A DNA stretch of 64,000 nucleotides from Ktedonobacteria bacterium (GTDB lineage Bacteria > Chloroflexota > Ktedonobacteria > Ktedonobacterales > JACDGC01), in the NCBI GenBank assembly GCA_027459705.1, contig DAIDHM010000057.1, positions 22,106 through 86,105 on the forward strand. The letters are read 5' to 3'. A program made the translations under genes and the position numbers. Positions 51,803 to 61,420 of the stretch are shown here, in pieces (within the stretch, counting starts at the first letter, position 1; every line of letters starts with the position of its first letter). The notes below the pieces were generated by a model. The model was not told the origin of the DNA and did not search any database. It was given only the letters and a program-made list of their open reading frames with translations.

Positions 51803-53494
51803 TCAGGCGGTTGGCGTCCAATTGCCTTTCAGCCCAAGATCGTCCGCGATACCCCGCATGGCCTCGATCACAAACGTGATGTGGTCATCGAGTTCGACCC
51901 CTAACGCTGACGCACCATTGATGATGTCGTCGCGGTTGATGCTGCGCGCAAAGGCTTTGTCGCGCATCTTCTTGCGGATCGATGGTGTCTCTAATGCCAT
52001 AATACTCCGGTCAGGACGGACCAGTGCAGCCGCTGTCACCAACCCGGTGATCTCATCACAGGCCACGAGTGTCCTGGCGAGACGATCCTCGCGCGGCAAT
52101 TGGTTGACATCATTGTGCGCCAGGATGGCCTGTATGATACGCGGATCATAGCCGCCATCGCGCAACCAACCTGCAGCGATCTGGGTATGTTCATGCAGAT
52201 CGGGATATTCTTCATAATCGCAATCATGCAACAGTCCAGTGATCGCGAAGATCTCTTCGTCTTCATCAAATTTGCGAGCGTAGGCGCGCATCGCGGCTTC
52301 TACAGAGAGCATATGTTTGCGCAAGCTATCTTGCTGCACATGCGCCTGCATGAGGGCCAACGCATCAGCCCGTGTAGGGTGAGAATCCATCATCGTTGGT
52401 TGTTCCTCCAAAGTTAGGTGGGTTGTATCAGGTGTAGGGCGACTGGGTGATGCCATGTGGTTCGGTATCTGATCAGCACTAGGGGTGAGACGAAATACAA
52501 TCCCTAATCCGGGATCTGCTGGCAACGTCAGTTCCCCTTCGCTGATATGGACACCCGTGCAGGGATCATCATCAACCAGGAGACTGCCATCAAGATCCAG
52601 CATATCCACCAGAGGCGCGAGGTGCGCCGCCGCTGTGATACCCAGCGAACTCTCGATCATACAGCCCAGCATGATCCGCATGCCCAGCGATCGGGCAACA
52701 TGGATCATCCGTATGGCCTCGGTGAGACCACCGCATTTCGCCAGCTTGATGTTAATGCCATCGACAGCGCCCGCCAGTCGCGCGACATCCGCTACGTCGA
52801 CACAATCTTCATCAGCGAAGATGGGTATTGGACTCCGCTCGCGCAGTAAGCGTAGACCAGCAACATTTCCTGGTGGAATCGGTTGTTCGATCATCTCGAT
52901 GTGATAGGGCGCTAGTGCCTCGATCATCTGCAGTGCGGTCTTCACTGTCCATCCCGCATTCGCATCGACACGTAAGGTGGCATTGCTGACCTCACGGATG
53001 GCGCGGATAATCGCGAGATCATCTGGTGTCCCTAACTTGATTTTGAGGATAGGATATTGGGCCGCCGCCGCCTTGCGCGCCATCTCATCAGGAGTGGCGA
53101 GGCCGATAGTAAATGATGTAGGGGGGAGATGCTGAGCACTCAAGCCCAGGAGTCGATACACTGGCGCTCCAAACATTTTGCCTGCGAGATCGTATAGGGC
53201 CATATCTATCGCCGCCCGCAGACTGCCGTGGTGCGGCAGGGCGCGCGCCATTCGCTCGGCTATTGCCACGGTAGCGTAGGGATCCTCACCAAGCAAAGGG
53301 ATATAGGTCTCCAATGCCGCCAGGGAGGTCGCAATGGTCTCACCAAAGAAGGCGCGTGGGGCAGCCTCGCCGAATCCCACATAATCGTTATGGTGCACGC
53401 GAATCAAGAGATTTGTCGCGATCTGCTGTACCCCGCGAGAGATGCGAAAGGGGGTAGTGAGGTGAAGGGTGAATGGTTGCGCGTCGACTTGCAT
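51803..53494 (-). CDS. dipeptide epimerase fused to an HD hydrolase domain
   Basis: A 563-residue fusion. Residues 1-345 are an enolase-superfamily epimerase of the L-Ala-D/L-Glu type: first catalytic Lys in LKIKLGT, metal ligands in RVDANAGW, EQPIPP and FADEDC, second Lys in INIKLAKCGG. After a Pro/Thr linker (about 350-375), residues 380-560 form an HD domain (SLRKHMLSVEAAM, LLHDCDYEEYP, ILAHND). Such HD proteins normally stand alone. A GGAGG with ATG 11 bases on lies within the linker, so a separate HD product may also be made. ATG 53494 has GGAG nine bases upstream; the track start is too early. Role: peptidoglycan peptide recycling, inferred. Confidence 0.85.
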   Translation of the reverse strand: MQVDAQPFTLHLTTPFRISRGVQQIATNLLIRVHHNDYVGFGEAAPRAFFGETIATSLAALETYIPLLGEDPYATVAIAERMARALPHHGSLRAAIDMALYDLAGKMFGAPVYRLLGLSAQHLPPTSFTIGLATPDEMARKAAAAQYPILKIKLGTPDDLAIIRAIREVSNATLRVDANAGWTVKTALQMIEALAPYHIEMIEQPIPPGNVAGLRLLRERSPIPIFADEDCVDVADVARLAGAVDGINIKLAKCGGLTEAIRMIHVARSLGMRIMLGCMIESSLGITAAAHLAPLVDMLDLDGSLLVDDDPCTGVHISEGELTLPADPGLGIVFRLTPSADQIPNHMASPSRPTPDTTHLTLEEQPTMMDSHPTRADALALMQAHVQQDSLRKHMLSVEAAMRAYARKFDEDEEIFAITGLLHDCDYEEYPDLHEHTQIAAGWLRDGGYDPRIIQAILAHNDVNQLPREDRLARTLVACDEITGLVTAAALVRPDRSIMALETPSIRKKMRDKAFARSINRDDIINGASALGVELDDHITFVIEAMRGIADDLGLKGNWTPTA

Positions 53495-53696
53495 GATACA
53501 GCTCCGAGCCTCAAGAAATCGTTTGAGATAGCATACCACGTCTCCCGCGAATTTAGAGGAGTTGGGCCAAAAGCGCAGGGAGAAGTTGTCTGGATGGTGT
53601 AGGACTTGCATAGAAGCAAATCATGCCAGGAACACCAGACAAGGTCGTGTCATACCAGTGGAGCGATAGACCAACGGGGATGGGGAGTGGGTGCAC

Positions 53697-54182
53697 ATGG
53701 TCATGACAACGTGTGAGCAGGACAACAGCACACAGCAGCCAAAACAATTTGCCGACAGCGAGATCATGGAGAGAGTAGAGGCGCCGACAATACTGCTTGC
53801 ATCTACTACACAACCATTGACGACAGCTATGGCGCTCATGTACGTGCATGAGCCGAGCAATGCATGGATGCAGTCCTCACCCATCATCGACCGAGGCGCT
53901 ACGTCACCCTATCTCTACGATGACCCTACCGAGATACTCAGGCCGCCCCCGCCCCCGCCAGATATGTTGCATGAGCCCAAAATCGCCTACGATCACCCCC
54001 AACGGGTAGCGGCACTGCTGGCCATGAGCGTGGGCCTTTTGCTCCTCATCGCCCTCTGCCACCTCATTTTTCCCTGGTCTGCTGCGTTGCCGCATTCCCT
54101 GGGTAATGAGGCACCAGCATCGCCCCCAGCGTATCAAGTCATGCGGATGCTCCATCATCCTATCGGCCCCGCCCACCCGTAG
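53697..54182 (+). CDS. hypothetical protein with C-terminal membrane helix
   Basis: A 161-residue protein not recognised as a known family. It has a polar N-terminal 100 residues with a PPPPPP run, then one membrane helix (VAALLAMSVGLLLLIALCHLIF, around 106-127) and a short tail. ATG 53697 stands nine bases after GGGGAG; the GTG at 53691 is too close. Transcription is opposite to both neighbours. Minus-strand ORFs overlap it, and its coding status is only moderately certain. Confidence 0.5.
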   Translation: MVMTTCEQDNSTQQPKQFADSEIMERVEAPTILLASTTQPLTTAMALMYVHEPSNAWMQSSPIIDRGATSPYLYDDPTEILRPPPPPPDMLHEPKIAYDHPQRVAALLAMSVGLLLLIALCHLIFPWSAALPHSLGNEAPASPPAYQVMRMLHHPIGPAHP

Positions 54183-54301
54183 GGTGCTAATCGGCAATAT
54201 GGAGTGTGAATACGCGATCAGGGGAGCCCCACCTTCTGCTACCAGAGAGCGCACCCTAGGACTGTCAGTCGCTTCATCCATAACGGCCAGGCAGACAATT
54301 G

Positions 54302-57300
54302 TTACTCAGCAACGGCTAAAACGCCGTTCATCCCGGAAGTAGCCAATGCACGCTCCCCGCTATGCACCGTTCCCGTGCCGAGCAGATCTTCCAGCGCGAA
54401 TTGCAATTCCGGACAGTGGCGGACATGCTGGTCCTGAGGGATGATCACAGCGTAGTCCGTGCCATCTGGCACCAGCTGCACCCAGAGTTCGTAGGTGTCA
54501 GGCCCAGGAAATCGCTGGATTGTGCGCATGACATCTTGCGCTTTGACAATATCTCGGGGGGCATTCGTGCTACGTGGGATCATAATGCGCAGATGGAAAG
54601 TCTGGCGTGGCTCCGCTTCGCCTTCCGGTACAATGATCTCTTCAGCGCGTTCGACAATCAGTTTGATATCATCATCGCGGACCTCAATCTTGCCCGTAAT
54701 AAAGAGCCGTGCCTCATCGCGCCACAGCGCGGCGGTCTCTTCGTAGGTCCGTGGGAAGACTGTAACTTCCATGCTCCCTTCGAGATCCTCGAAGGTCGCA
54801 ATCACCATCGTCGTCCCACGCTTCGTGATGATGCGGCGCGCCGTTACGACGCGCCCGCCGAGGGTGACCTGTTGACCCGCCCATTCATCACTCAGGAACG
54901 GGATCAACGTCGTCACACGCGCTTTGATAAGACCTTCGAGATGTGCCAGCGGGTGCAGGGTGAGATAAAAACCCAGCAGTTCTTTCTCCCAGGCAAGAAT
55001 CTCATCTTGGGATGGCTCGGGCGCCTGTGGCAACTCAAATTGGGCGATGCCCCCATCATCGACATTGCCAAAGAGACTGACCTGGCCACTCTTGCGCATC
55101 TTTTGTTGCTGCAATCCCAGGGCCAGCGCGCGATCCACGCCCGCCAGGAGCCGACCGCGCGCTCCGTTGGCTTGCGCATCCAAAGCTCCGGCCTTGATCA
55201 AACACTCAATCGCCGATCGGGTGACGGCTTTGGCGTCAATCCGCGCGCAGAGGTCGGCGAGATTCTTATACGGACCACCCCTCGACCGTTCCGCTATCAA
55301 CTCATCGATAGGTCGGCTGCCCAGATTCTTGATGGCCAGGAGGCCGAAACGAATGCCCGCTGTATCTCCCACGCGTTCAACCCGGAATCCTGAGACGCTC
55401 GCATTGATATCTGGTGGCAGCACCGGGACGCCCATACGCCGACACTCGGCGATCGCCCCGAGCACTTTTTTCGTATCGCTGGATTCCGTGGTAAGGGTTG
55501 CCGCCATGAATTCTGCCGTATAATTCGCTTTCAAATACGCCGTCTGATACGCCACCCAGGCATACGCGCAAGCATGCGCTTTATTGAAACCATAGCCGGA
55601 GAACGGTTCGATCAACTCATACAGCGCATTGGCAGTCTTCTCTTCAATGCCATTATGGACACAGCCCTTGAGGAATTTCTCTTTATACTTGATCATCTCC
55701 TCAATTTTCTTCTTACCCATCGCCTTACGGAAGGTATCAACCTCTAACCATGAGAAACCGGCGAGATGCTTGGCGATGAGGAGGACCTGATCTTGGTAGA
55801 CAATGACACCGTAGGATTCTTTGAGGAATGGCTCCAGACTGGGATGCAGATACGTAATAGCGATCTCGCCATGCTTGGCTTTAATGAACGTTGGAATCGA
55901 GTCCATTGGCCCCGGCCGGTAGAGCGCAACCATCGCGGTCAAATCCTCGACACAGCTCGGTTTGAGTTCCTGCAGATAGCGGCGCATTGCGCCAGATTCG
56001 AACTGGAAGACGCCGGTGGTATCGCCCGTTCCGAGCAACGAGAAGGCTTTCTCCGCATCTGGCCCTGTGGTTGGCAGACGATCGAGATCGATGTCAATAC
56101 CGAACGTCTCTTTAATGAACCTTTGGGTATCGACCAGGATGGTCAAATTTGAGAGGCCCAGAAAATCCATTTTGAGCAGGCCCAGTGCTTCAATATGCGA
56201 TTGCTCGTATTGCGCGATCAACCAGGATTTGGGATCTTTAGGATCGCGTAACTGCAGAGGGACATACTCGACCAAAGGATCGCGCGCGATAACCACCGCA
56301 GCGGCATGCACGCCAGTCGACCGCACCGATCCTTCAACGGTCCTGGCCATATCATAGACCTTTTTCACATTGACATCCTGCTGATAGAGCTGTTGCAATT
56401 CTTTATTTCCGTCAATCGCCGATTGCAGCGTGACTTTTGGACCAGTAGGAATAAGGCGCGCGACCCGATCCGCATCACCCTGCAGTTCCAGCACACGACC
56501 CACATCGCGTACGGCGGCTTTGGCGGCCATTGTACCAAAAGTAACCAACTGGGCGACTTTATCTGCGCCATATTTGGCGGCGACATATCGAATGACTTCC
56601 TCACGACGGTCATCGGGGAAGTCCATATCAATATCCGGCATCGACTTACGCTCGGGATTCAGGAAACGTTCAAACAGCAGATCGTACAGCATGGGGTCGA
56701 CGTTGGTAATCCCCAGGCAATAACTCACCAGGCTCCCAGCGGCCGATCCGCGCGCCAGACAGCGGATTCCGCGCGCGCGCGCGTAGTTGGTATAGTCCCA
56801 GACGATCAGGAAATAGGAGGTGAAGCCTTTGCTATTGATCACTTCCAATTCGTAATCTAGCTTCTGCTGTACGCGCTCAGAAACCGTACCAAAACGCTCG
56901 ATCACGCCCTTATCGACCAGATGGCGCAGGTAGACCTGCTGATTGGGAAACTCCGTTGGTATCGGATAATCCGGCAGCTTGGCTTCGCCGAAAGGGATAT
57001 GCACATTGCAACGTTCCGCAATGACCATGGTATTGCGCAATGCTTCCGGCACATGGCTGAACAGGCTTTCCATCTCAGCAGCGCTCTTCAGATAATATTC
57101 CTTGCTGTCGAAGCGCATGCGTTTGGCATCATGCAACGTCTTGCCGGTCTGGATGCAGAGTAAGACATCCTGGCTATCCGCGTCGCTCGCGTCTACATAA
57201 TGCAGATCATTGGTGGCGACCAGCGGCATACCACTCTCGCGTTGCAGATCGTAGAGCATCTTGTTCAGTCGCAGTTGATCATCATTATCAGCATGGTGAT

Positions 57301-57826
57301 CTTGAATCTCGATATAAAAGCGATCAGCAAAAACCTGGCGATACCAATCGAGACTGGCACGAGCGCCATTCATATCGCCTTTGAGCAGTAAGCGCGGAAT
57401 TTCGCCAGAAAGACACGAAGAGGTAGCAATGATACCCTCGCTACACTCGGCGAGCATCGCTTTGTCGATGCGCGGACGAATGTAGTAGCCTTTCGTATGC
57501 GCGAGGGTCGTCAGTTTGAGGAGGTTGCGATACCCTACATCGTTTTCCGCCAGCAACAGCAGATGCCAATAATCATATTGGCCACCGGGTTTCTCGCCAA
57601 TCGCGTTGAAGGCAAGATAGGCTTCGACACCAATGATCGGCTTGATACCTGCATCTTGCGCCGCCTGATAGAACTCAATGGCTCCGTACATCGCGCCATG
57701 ATCCGTCAATGCCAGCGACTGCATCCCGAGTTTCTTTGCCTGCTGGGCTAACTGGTGAATGCGTGAATGGCCGTCCAACAGCGAATACTCGCTGTGCACA
57801 TGCAGATGCGTGAATTCGCTACCCAC
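54302..57826 (-). CDS. dnaE: DNA polymerase III subunit alpha
   Basis: Replicative DNA polymerase, 1174 residues. The N-terminal PHP domain begins FTHLHVHSEYSLLDG and contains HGAMYGAIEFYQ. The palm has the catalytic Asp pair in MPDIDMDFPDDRREEVI and GSAAGSLVSYCLGIT; the finger region has FNKAHACAYAWVAYQTAYLK. C-terminal HhH, OB-fold (VTLGGRVVTARRIITKRGTTMVIATFEDLEG) and tail are present, so the enzyme is full length. GTG 57826 has AGGGAG nine bases upstream; the track start is a TTG six codons earlier. The gene stands alone. Confidence 0.97.
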   Translation of the reverse strand: MGSEFTHLHVHSEYSLLDGHSRIHQLAQQAKKLGMQSLALTDHGAMYGAIEFYQAAQDAGIKPIIGVEAYLAFNAIGEKPGGQYDYWHLLLLAENDVGYRNLLKLTTLAHTKGYYIRPRIDKAMLAECSEGIIATSSCLSGEIPRLLLKGDMNGARASLDWYRQVFADRFYIEIQDHHADNDDQLRLNKMLYDLQRESGMPLVATNDLHYVDASDADSQDVLLCIQTGKTLHDAKRMRFDSKEYYLKSAAEMESLFSHVPEALRNTMVIAERCNVHIPFGEAKLPDYPIPTEFPNQQVYLRHLVDKGVIERFGTVSERVQQKLDYELEVINSKGFTSYFLIVWDYTNYARARGIRCLARGSAAGSLVSYCLGITNVDPMLYDLLFERFLNPERKSMPDIDMDFPDDRREEVIRYVAAKYGADKVAQLVTFGTMAAKAAVRDVGRVLELQGDADRVARLIPTGPKVTLQSAIDGNKELQQLYQQDVNVKKVYDMARTVEGSVRSTGVHAAAVVIARDPLVEYVPLQLRDPKDPKSWLIAQYEQSHIEALGLLKMDFLGLSNLTILVDTQRFIKETFGIDIDLDRLPTTGPDAEKAFSLLGTGDTTGVFQFESGAMRRYLQELKPSCVEDLTAMVALYRPGPMDSIPTFIKAKHGEIAITYLHPSLEPFLKESYGVIVYQDQVLLIAKHLAGFSWLEVDTFRKAMGKKKIEEMIKYKEKFLKGCVHNGIEEKTANALYELIEPFSGYGFNKAHACAYAWVAYQTAYLKANYTAEFMAATLTTESSDTKKVLGAIAECRRMGVPVLPPDINASVSGFRVERVGDTAGIRFGLLAIKNLGSRPIDELIAERSRGGPYKNLADLCARIDAKAVTRSAIECLIKAGALDAQANGARGRLLAGVDRALALGLQQQKMRKSGQVSLFGNVDDGGIAQFELPQAPEPSQDEILAWEKELLGFYLTLHPLAHLEGLIKARVTTLIPFLSDEWAGQQVTLGGRVVTARRIITKRGTTMVIATFEDLEGSMEVTVFPRTYEETAALWRDEARLFITGKIEVRDDDIKLIVERAEEIIVPEGEAEPRQTFHLRIMIPRSTNAPRDIVKAQDVMRTIQRFPGPDTYELWVQLVPDGTDYAVIIPQDQHVRHCPELQFALEDLLGTGTVHSGERALATSGMNGVLAVAE

Positions 57827-57979
57827 TGTTGCCGTCTCCCTCAATCCCGATCGCTACCCGTTGCCTTTGTCAGCGTATCATCCGAGATTGCATCCTCACA
57901 AGGCAAGAGGACCATGAGGGTGCCCCACGTTCCCATTGAAGCTGGAAACACCATGACCGATCCGTGGCCAGAACACACC

Positions 57980-58369
57980 TCAAGGATCGACGATGATGGT
58001 TGCGGCCATGCCAGGATGGATCGTGCAGGTGATACCAAAGGTACCAGCAACAGGGAACGTTATCGTCTGTGATTGACCAGCAGTGAGGATCAACCCAGCA
58101 GTTGAGTTCAATGGTGGTGGCGCACCGGTACTTGGAGTAAAATTACCCCCCGTTCCAGTCAAGAGGACGTGGTAACCGCCAGAACTGCTGGGATCATCGA
58201 AGATGACATTCTGCCCTGCACGTATCTCGATCACCGTTGGGCCTGTGAAATCTGACGATCCGAGCGTCAGGGTGTGGTTCGGCACGGTCGTGCCACAGGC
58301 GGTCAGCATCAGCCACCAACCACAACCGAAGAATATGAGCAATCGCCTCAAATGCGCACCTCGTTTCAT
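57980..58369 (-). CDS. cupredoxin-like lipoprotein
   Basis: A 129-residue exported blue-copper protein. The signal peptide (LLIFFGCGWWLML) ends in a lipobox LTAC-G, so it is probably lipid-anchored outside the cell. The cupredoxin fold carries type I copper ligands: His in GYHVLL and Cys-His-Met in ITCTIHPGM. It may carry electrons to a terminal oxidase or similar partner; no partner gene is adjacent. ATG 58369 gives a normal signal peptide; ATG 58402 is also possible. The ribosome-binding site is weak in both cases. Confidence 0.82.
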   Translation of the reverse strand: MKRGAHLRRLLIFFGCGWWLMLTACGTTVPNHTLTLGSSDFTGPTVIEIRAGQNVIFDDPSSSGGYHVLLTGTGGNFTPSTGAPPPLNSTAGLILTAGQSQTITFPVAGTFGITCTIHPGMAATIIVDP

Positions 58370-58588
58370 GCTCGCCGCAGTCTCATTTCCCGAGTGGCGC
58401 AACTATACCAAAACAACCTCTCGAATCAGTCACAACATTCTGTTAAATCCACAAAAAATTGAAGAGCCCGGTAGATATCACTATGCTGGTGGAGAGACTC
58501 TGCTTCAATTTGACAGAATGCATGCGAGAACGCATGTACTGAGGCGGTGTGCGGTAGGCACGGACATGTGGTGGTGAGTGCCAATCAA

Positions 58589-59182
58589 TCAAACAATCGT
58601 GCTGATCGGCCCAAGATGTAATAAGATCGGCTCCGGAAGGTCGCGTAAGGTTATGCGCACCATTCGCCACCAATCAACCCCACTACCCAGGGGTGGAGCG
58701 AGGACCAATAATTGGATGGGCTGGCGATCTATCATTAAAAATAGATCGCTCGGCAAAGTGGCGACGCGGACGTGAAAACCTTGAGCTTGCAAATAATCAC
58801 GAGGCGCGGGAAGCATTTCGGTCGGCGCGATGAGAATCACTTCAGCATCGCTGGGTAATGCACACGTAGCCCTGATTTCTGCAAGCCGCTGGTCTAACAG
58901 AGTCGTCTCGACGCTATGATCACGCAGACAAGCCGATTCCCAGATTGTCCCCGATGCGGGGGCCATCGCGAGCGCGTCCAATACAAAACTGGAGGTAGTA
59001 CGCATCTGTTCCAGCATATCTTGCACTGTGCGCTCGATACGGCTCAACAAATCGCGTTGCTCATCCGTAAGATTCTCGCTATCGCTATCACGCACCAGCG
59101 CGGCGATCGTGAGAATAACCGTCAAACGTCCACGCAGATCGTGGAAATATTGACGGGTTTGGTTGAACGCGTTGGATGCCAT
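58589..59182 (-). CDS. HisKA-like dimerisation domain with pseudo-receiver, no ATPase
   Basis: A 197-residue protein. Its first 70 residues look like a HisKA/DHp hairpin with an H box (YFHDLRGRLTVILTIAALV) and a second helix (LSRIERTVQDMLEQMRTTSS). There is no HATPase domain. The C-terminal half (about 110-197) looks like a receiver fold (EVILIAPTEMLPAPRDYLQAQG), but the acidic pocket is AP and the phospho-acceptor position reads LLVLAPPLG, so it cannot be phosphorylated normally. The gene begins eight bases after the OmpR-type regulator gene in the same direction. It may be a phosphotransfer or sequestering partner. The reading of the second half as a receiver is moderate. Confidence 0.65.
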   Translation of the reverse strand: MASNAFNQTRQYFHDLRGRLTVILTIAALVRDSDSENLTDEQRDLLSRIERTVQDMLEQMRTTSSFVLDALAMAPASGTIWESACLRDHSVETTLLDQRLAEIRATCALPSDAEVILIAPTEMLPAPRDYLQAQGFHVRVATLPSDLFLMIDRQPIQLLVLAPPLGSGVDWWRMVRITLRDLPEPILLHLGPISTIV

Positions 59183-59190
59183 GGTCTAAC

Positions 59191-59940
59191 CTATTTTCCC
59201 GACACTGCTGCGGCTTGCGGCATGACCCCAAGTCGATAGCCCAACCGACGCTCGGTGACGATATAGTGTGGGTGATCGGGATCATCCTCGACCTTTTTGC
59301 GTAATCTTCGAATGTGTACCCGCAACACATCAGGATAGGCGGTCTCGTCGCGAGACCAGACCCGCGCCAGCAATGCCTCAATGGTCATGACGCGAGGAGC
59401 GTTATTGATCAACTGAAACATGATGCGCGATTCAGTGGGCGTCAACAAGGTCCGCTCGAAGGTATCACTGCCAGCTGCAGTCCGTTTCTCAATCCAGTGG
59501 CGCGAGAAATTGATTCGCAACGTGTCATCGACAATCATCTCTGCATGGGAATCTTCGGCAGATCCATTGTAACGACGCATAACGCGCACAATACGTGCAA
59601 TCAGTTCACGTTTCCCGTACGGCTTGGTGATGTAATCGTCGGCAAACTGTTCCAATGCCATGACAATAAAATCTTCATGGGTTTCATTGGTCAGCACGAT
59701 GATAGGAATATCCGCGTACCGTTTGATCGCCTTGCAGACATCGAATCCCGGGATATCAGGAAGGCCGAGATCGATGATCGCGAGGTCTGGCAATTGCTGG
59801 CTGAGAAATTCAATCGCCGCTTTGCCCTTATCCAGTGCGACTACTGTAAACCCCTGTTGTTCCAATACCTGGCGAACTTCTTGCCTGATAAGGATGTCAT
59901 CTTCCACAATGAGGATGCGTCGACCTTGTGCAATTTCCAT
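59191..59940 (-). CDS. OmpR/PhoB-family response regulator
   Basis: A 249-residue DNA-binding response regulator. The receiver (about 5-115) has acidic residues in ILIVEDDILIRQ, phospho-acceptor in LAIIDLGLPDIPG, Thr in IIVLTNE and Lys in YITKPYG. The winged-helix output domain (about 135-240) contains LTPTESRIMFQLINNAPRVMT, the recognition part VLRVHIRRLRKKVEDD and the wing RRLGYRLG. ATG 59940 follows AGGAGGG by a normal distance; the track start at 59958 is not needed. It is immediately followed by the HisKA/pseudo-receiver gene, with no full kinase nearby. Confidence 0.93.
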   Translation of the reverse strand: MEIAQGRRILIVEDDILIRQEVRQVLEQQGFTVVALDKGKAAIEFLSQQLPDLAIIDLGLPDIPGFDVCKAIKRYADIPIIVLTNETHEDFIVMALEQFADDYITKPYGKRELIARIVRVMRRYNGSAEDSHAEMIVDDTLRINFSRHWIEKRTAAGSDTFERTLLTPTESRIMFQLINNAPRVMTIEALLARVWSRDETAYPDVLRVHIRRLRKKVEDDPDHPHYIVTERRLGYRLGVMPQAAAVSGK

Positions 59941-60040
59941 GCTCACCCTCCTGCACAACAGGGGACATCATACTGCTGTATGATGCCTGATCCTCTGCGT
60001 GACCGTACGTATTCGTAGACCTTTTGTAGTGTACATCATA

Positions 60041-60406
60041 TCATGCCGTCTGCGCGACATATTGTCGAACTACACTGACTACTTCGGCTAGCCGAAATGG
60101 CTTAAGGATGTATGCATCCGCTCCAGCCGCTCGCGCCCGTTCCAGTTCAACGGGATGGTTGCTTGCTGTCATGATGATAATCGGAGGATAAGCACCGTGC
60201 GCCCGCAATTGTTTCAGAACGGTCAGCCCATCAATTTCAGGCAACCGCAAGTCAAGTAACAGGACATCGGGCTTCTCTGTCTCCACCATACGCAAAGCGA
60301 CTGTGCCATTCTCCGCCTGAATGACCTCGAATCCAGCGCGTTGCAGTCCGATCATCAGGATTTCACGGGTATCAGGGATATCATCTGCGATCAATACACG
60401 TGCCAT
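60041..60406 (-). CDS. stand-alone response regulator receiver
   Basis: A single receiver domain of 121 residues. VLIADDIPDTRE supplies the acidic pocket, VLLLDLRLPEIDG the phospho-acceptor, IIIMTAS the Thr and YILKPF the Lys. ATG 60406 lies behind GGGGGG, a G-rich site; the track start at 60472 is not supported. An upstream TACAAT-like box is seen on the minus strand near 60440 without a good -35. It lies about 80 bases upstream of the OmpR regulator gene in the same direction, so the three signalling genes may form a unit. Confidence 0.87.
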   Translation of the reverse strand: MARVLIADDIPDTREILMIGLQRAGFEVIQAENGTVALRMVETEKPDVLLLDLRLPEIDGLTVLKQLRAHGAYPPIIIMTASNHPVELERARAAGADAYILKPFRLAEVVSVVRQYVAQTA

Positions 60407-60751
60407 GGATACCCCCCAACATGATTGCTTTTTTATTATTGTATCACACAAGTATAGTCTCATCGGCTGCACTCAGCTTAATCCATGCTCTCACGATGGC
60501 GGCTTGACCCAGTGCGCCATCGGCAGCAAGCGGAGTTGCGGCTCAGCGACGCAATTTCTCTCTCATCAGTTGTAGTGTCGATGTACGCATGAGTTCGCCA
60601 CCTTGGTTTCCCTGAATGTGGCACGGCACCATCCATTCTGCCAGCGAATAGGCCACCAGCCAATCCAGCCAAGTCGACTCTGGCAGATATATCCCTCAAA
60701 ACATGGAGTGGATCGACCTTATGGACGATCCACTCCATGACACACTAAACC
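60407..60751. other. intergenic stretch upstream of the receiver gene
   Basis: About 345 bases. It contains the terminator hairpin at 60702-60739 and an AT-rich patch near 60430-60450 that could hold the receiver promoter. No gene is recognised. Confidence 0.4.
60702..60739 (-). terminator. terminator hairpin
   Basis: CATGGAGTGGATCG (60702-60715) and CGATCCACTCCATG (60726-60739) form a perfect 14-bp stem with a ten-base loop. On the minus strand it is followed by TTTTG and lies 12 bases after the stop of the gene at 60752. Confidence 0.75.
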
Positions 60752-61198
60752 TCATGCCAGACGGGTCACTATCACCCCTGGAGGAAACGAGAGGGAATCG
60801 CTGTTGCCAGACCAGAATAGATTCTTCAAGATTTCGCCGCAGGCAAAGAGCAGATGATTGTTGGCCGCCAACACATCTCCTACCATATCCGCCTCCTGGA
60901 GGCGATTGAACCAATTCGGCAGGTCAGAATCCGACGCGGGACGAATGCGGAAGATCGACATACGCAACGGAGGACGATCGGCGGGGACAAATATCCGCAA
61001 CTCAGGAATTCCCAGGATGAGATCCAAGCGATAAAAGACCCCATAATGTTCGCGTGAGGTTTGAAACATCGTACAACTCGGTTCACCACCCGCATCGTCC
61101 ACATCGGAAATCCTGCTCATGGCGTCATCCTCACCATCATCCTCTAAAACCACGCCCAGGGGGGCGAGAACTTCCGCAAGCAACGCATCGAGATCCAT
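60752..61198 (-). CDS. hypothetical protein
   Basis: A 148-residue soluble protein of mixed alpha/beta character that I do not recognise. It opens with an acidic helix (MDLDALLAEVLAPLGVVLE) and contains a strand-rich middle (GVFYRLDLILGIPELRIFVP), then helices (LLFACGEILKNLFW). The general plan recalls small chaperone-like or YbjN-like folds, but this is a weak impression. AAAGGAG stands nine bases before the ATG. It is divergent from the ParA gene and is followed by a terminator, so it is a single-gene unit. Confidence 0.7.
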   Translation of the reverse strand: MDLDALLAEVLAPLGVVLEDDGEDDAMSRISDVDDAGGEPSCTMFQTSREHYGVFYRLDLILGIPELRIFVPADRPPLRMSIFRIRPASDSDLPNWFNRLQEADMVGDVLAANNHLLFACGEILKNLFWSGNSDSLSFPPGVIVTRLA

Positions 61199-61352
61199 AA
61201 TAAGTGCTCCTTTAGGTGGTTCCGGGTGGAATCTATTCCTCTCCGGTCTGGCGCTTCATTCTGCACTTATCGGCAGTGATCTGCTATTCTTTTAGGGTGG
61301 CTTCGCGATGGTAGGCCGATTGGCCCGAAAGTCCTGGATAACAGGCAGGCTT

Positions 61353-61381
61353 TTGACAGTCACGAAACCAGGTGATACTCT
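61353..61381 (+). promoter_or_regulatory. probable promoter of the parA-like gene
   Basis: A perfect TTGACA (61353-61358) stands 17 bases before TACTCT (61376-61381), or 15 bases before GATACT. The start codon is 40 bases downstream, behind GAGGAG. Confidence 0.5.
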
Positions 61382-61420
61382 GCTCGCACGGAATGCAAGG
61401 GTGGGTATGAGGAGTACATC

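Noticed and set aside
54362-55393. 343-residue plus-strand ORF inside dnaE
   Set aside because: Antisense shadow of the highly conserved polymerase gene.
57767-58072. Plus-strand ORF between dnaE and the cupredoxin gene
   Set aside because: It overlaps both genes antisense and shows no domain.
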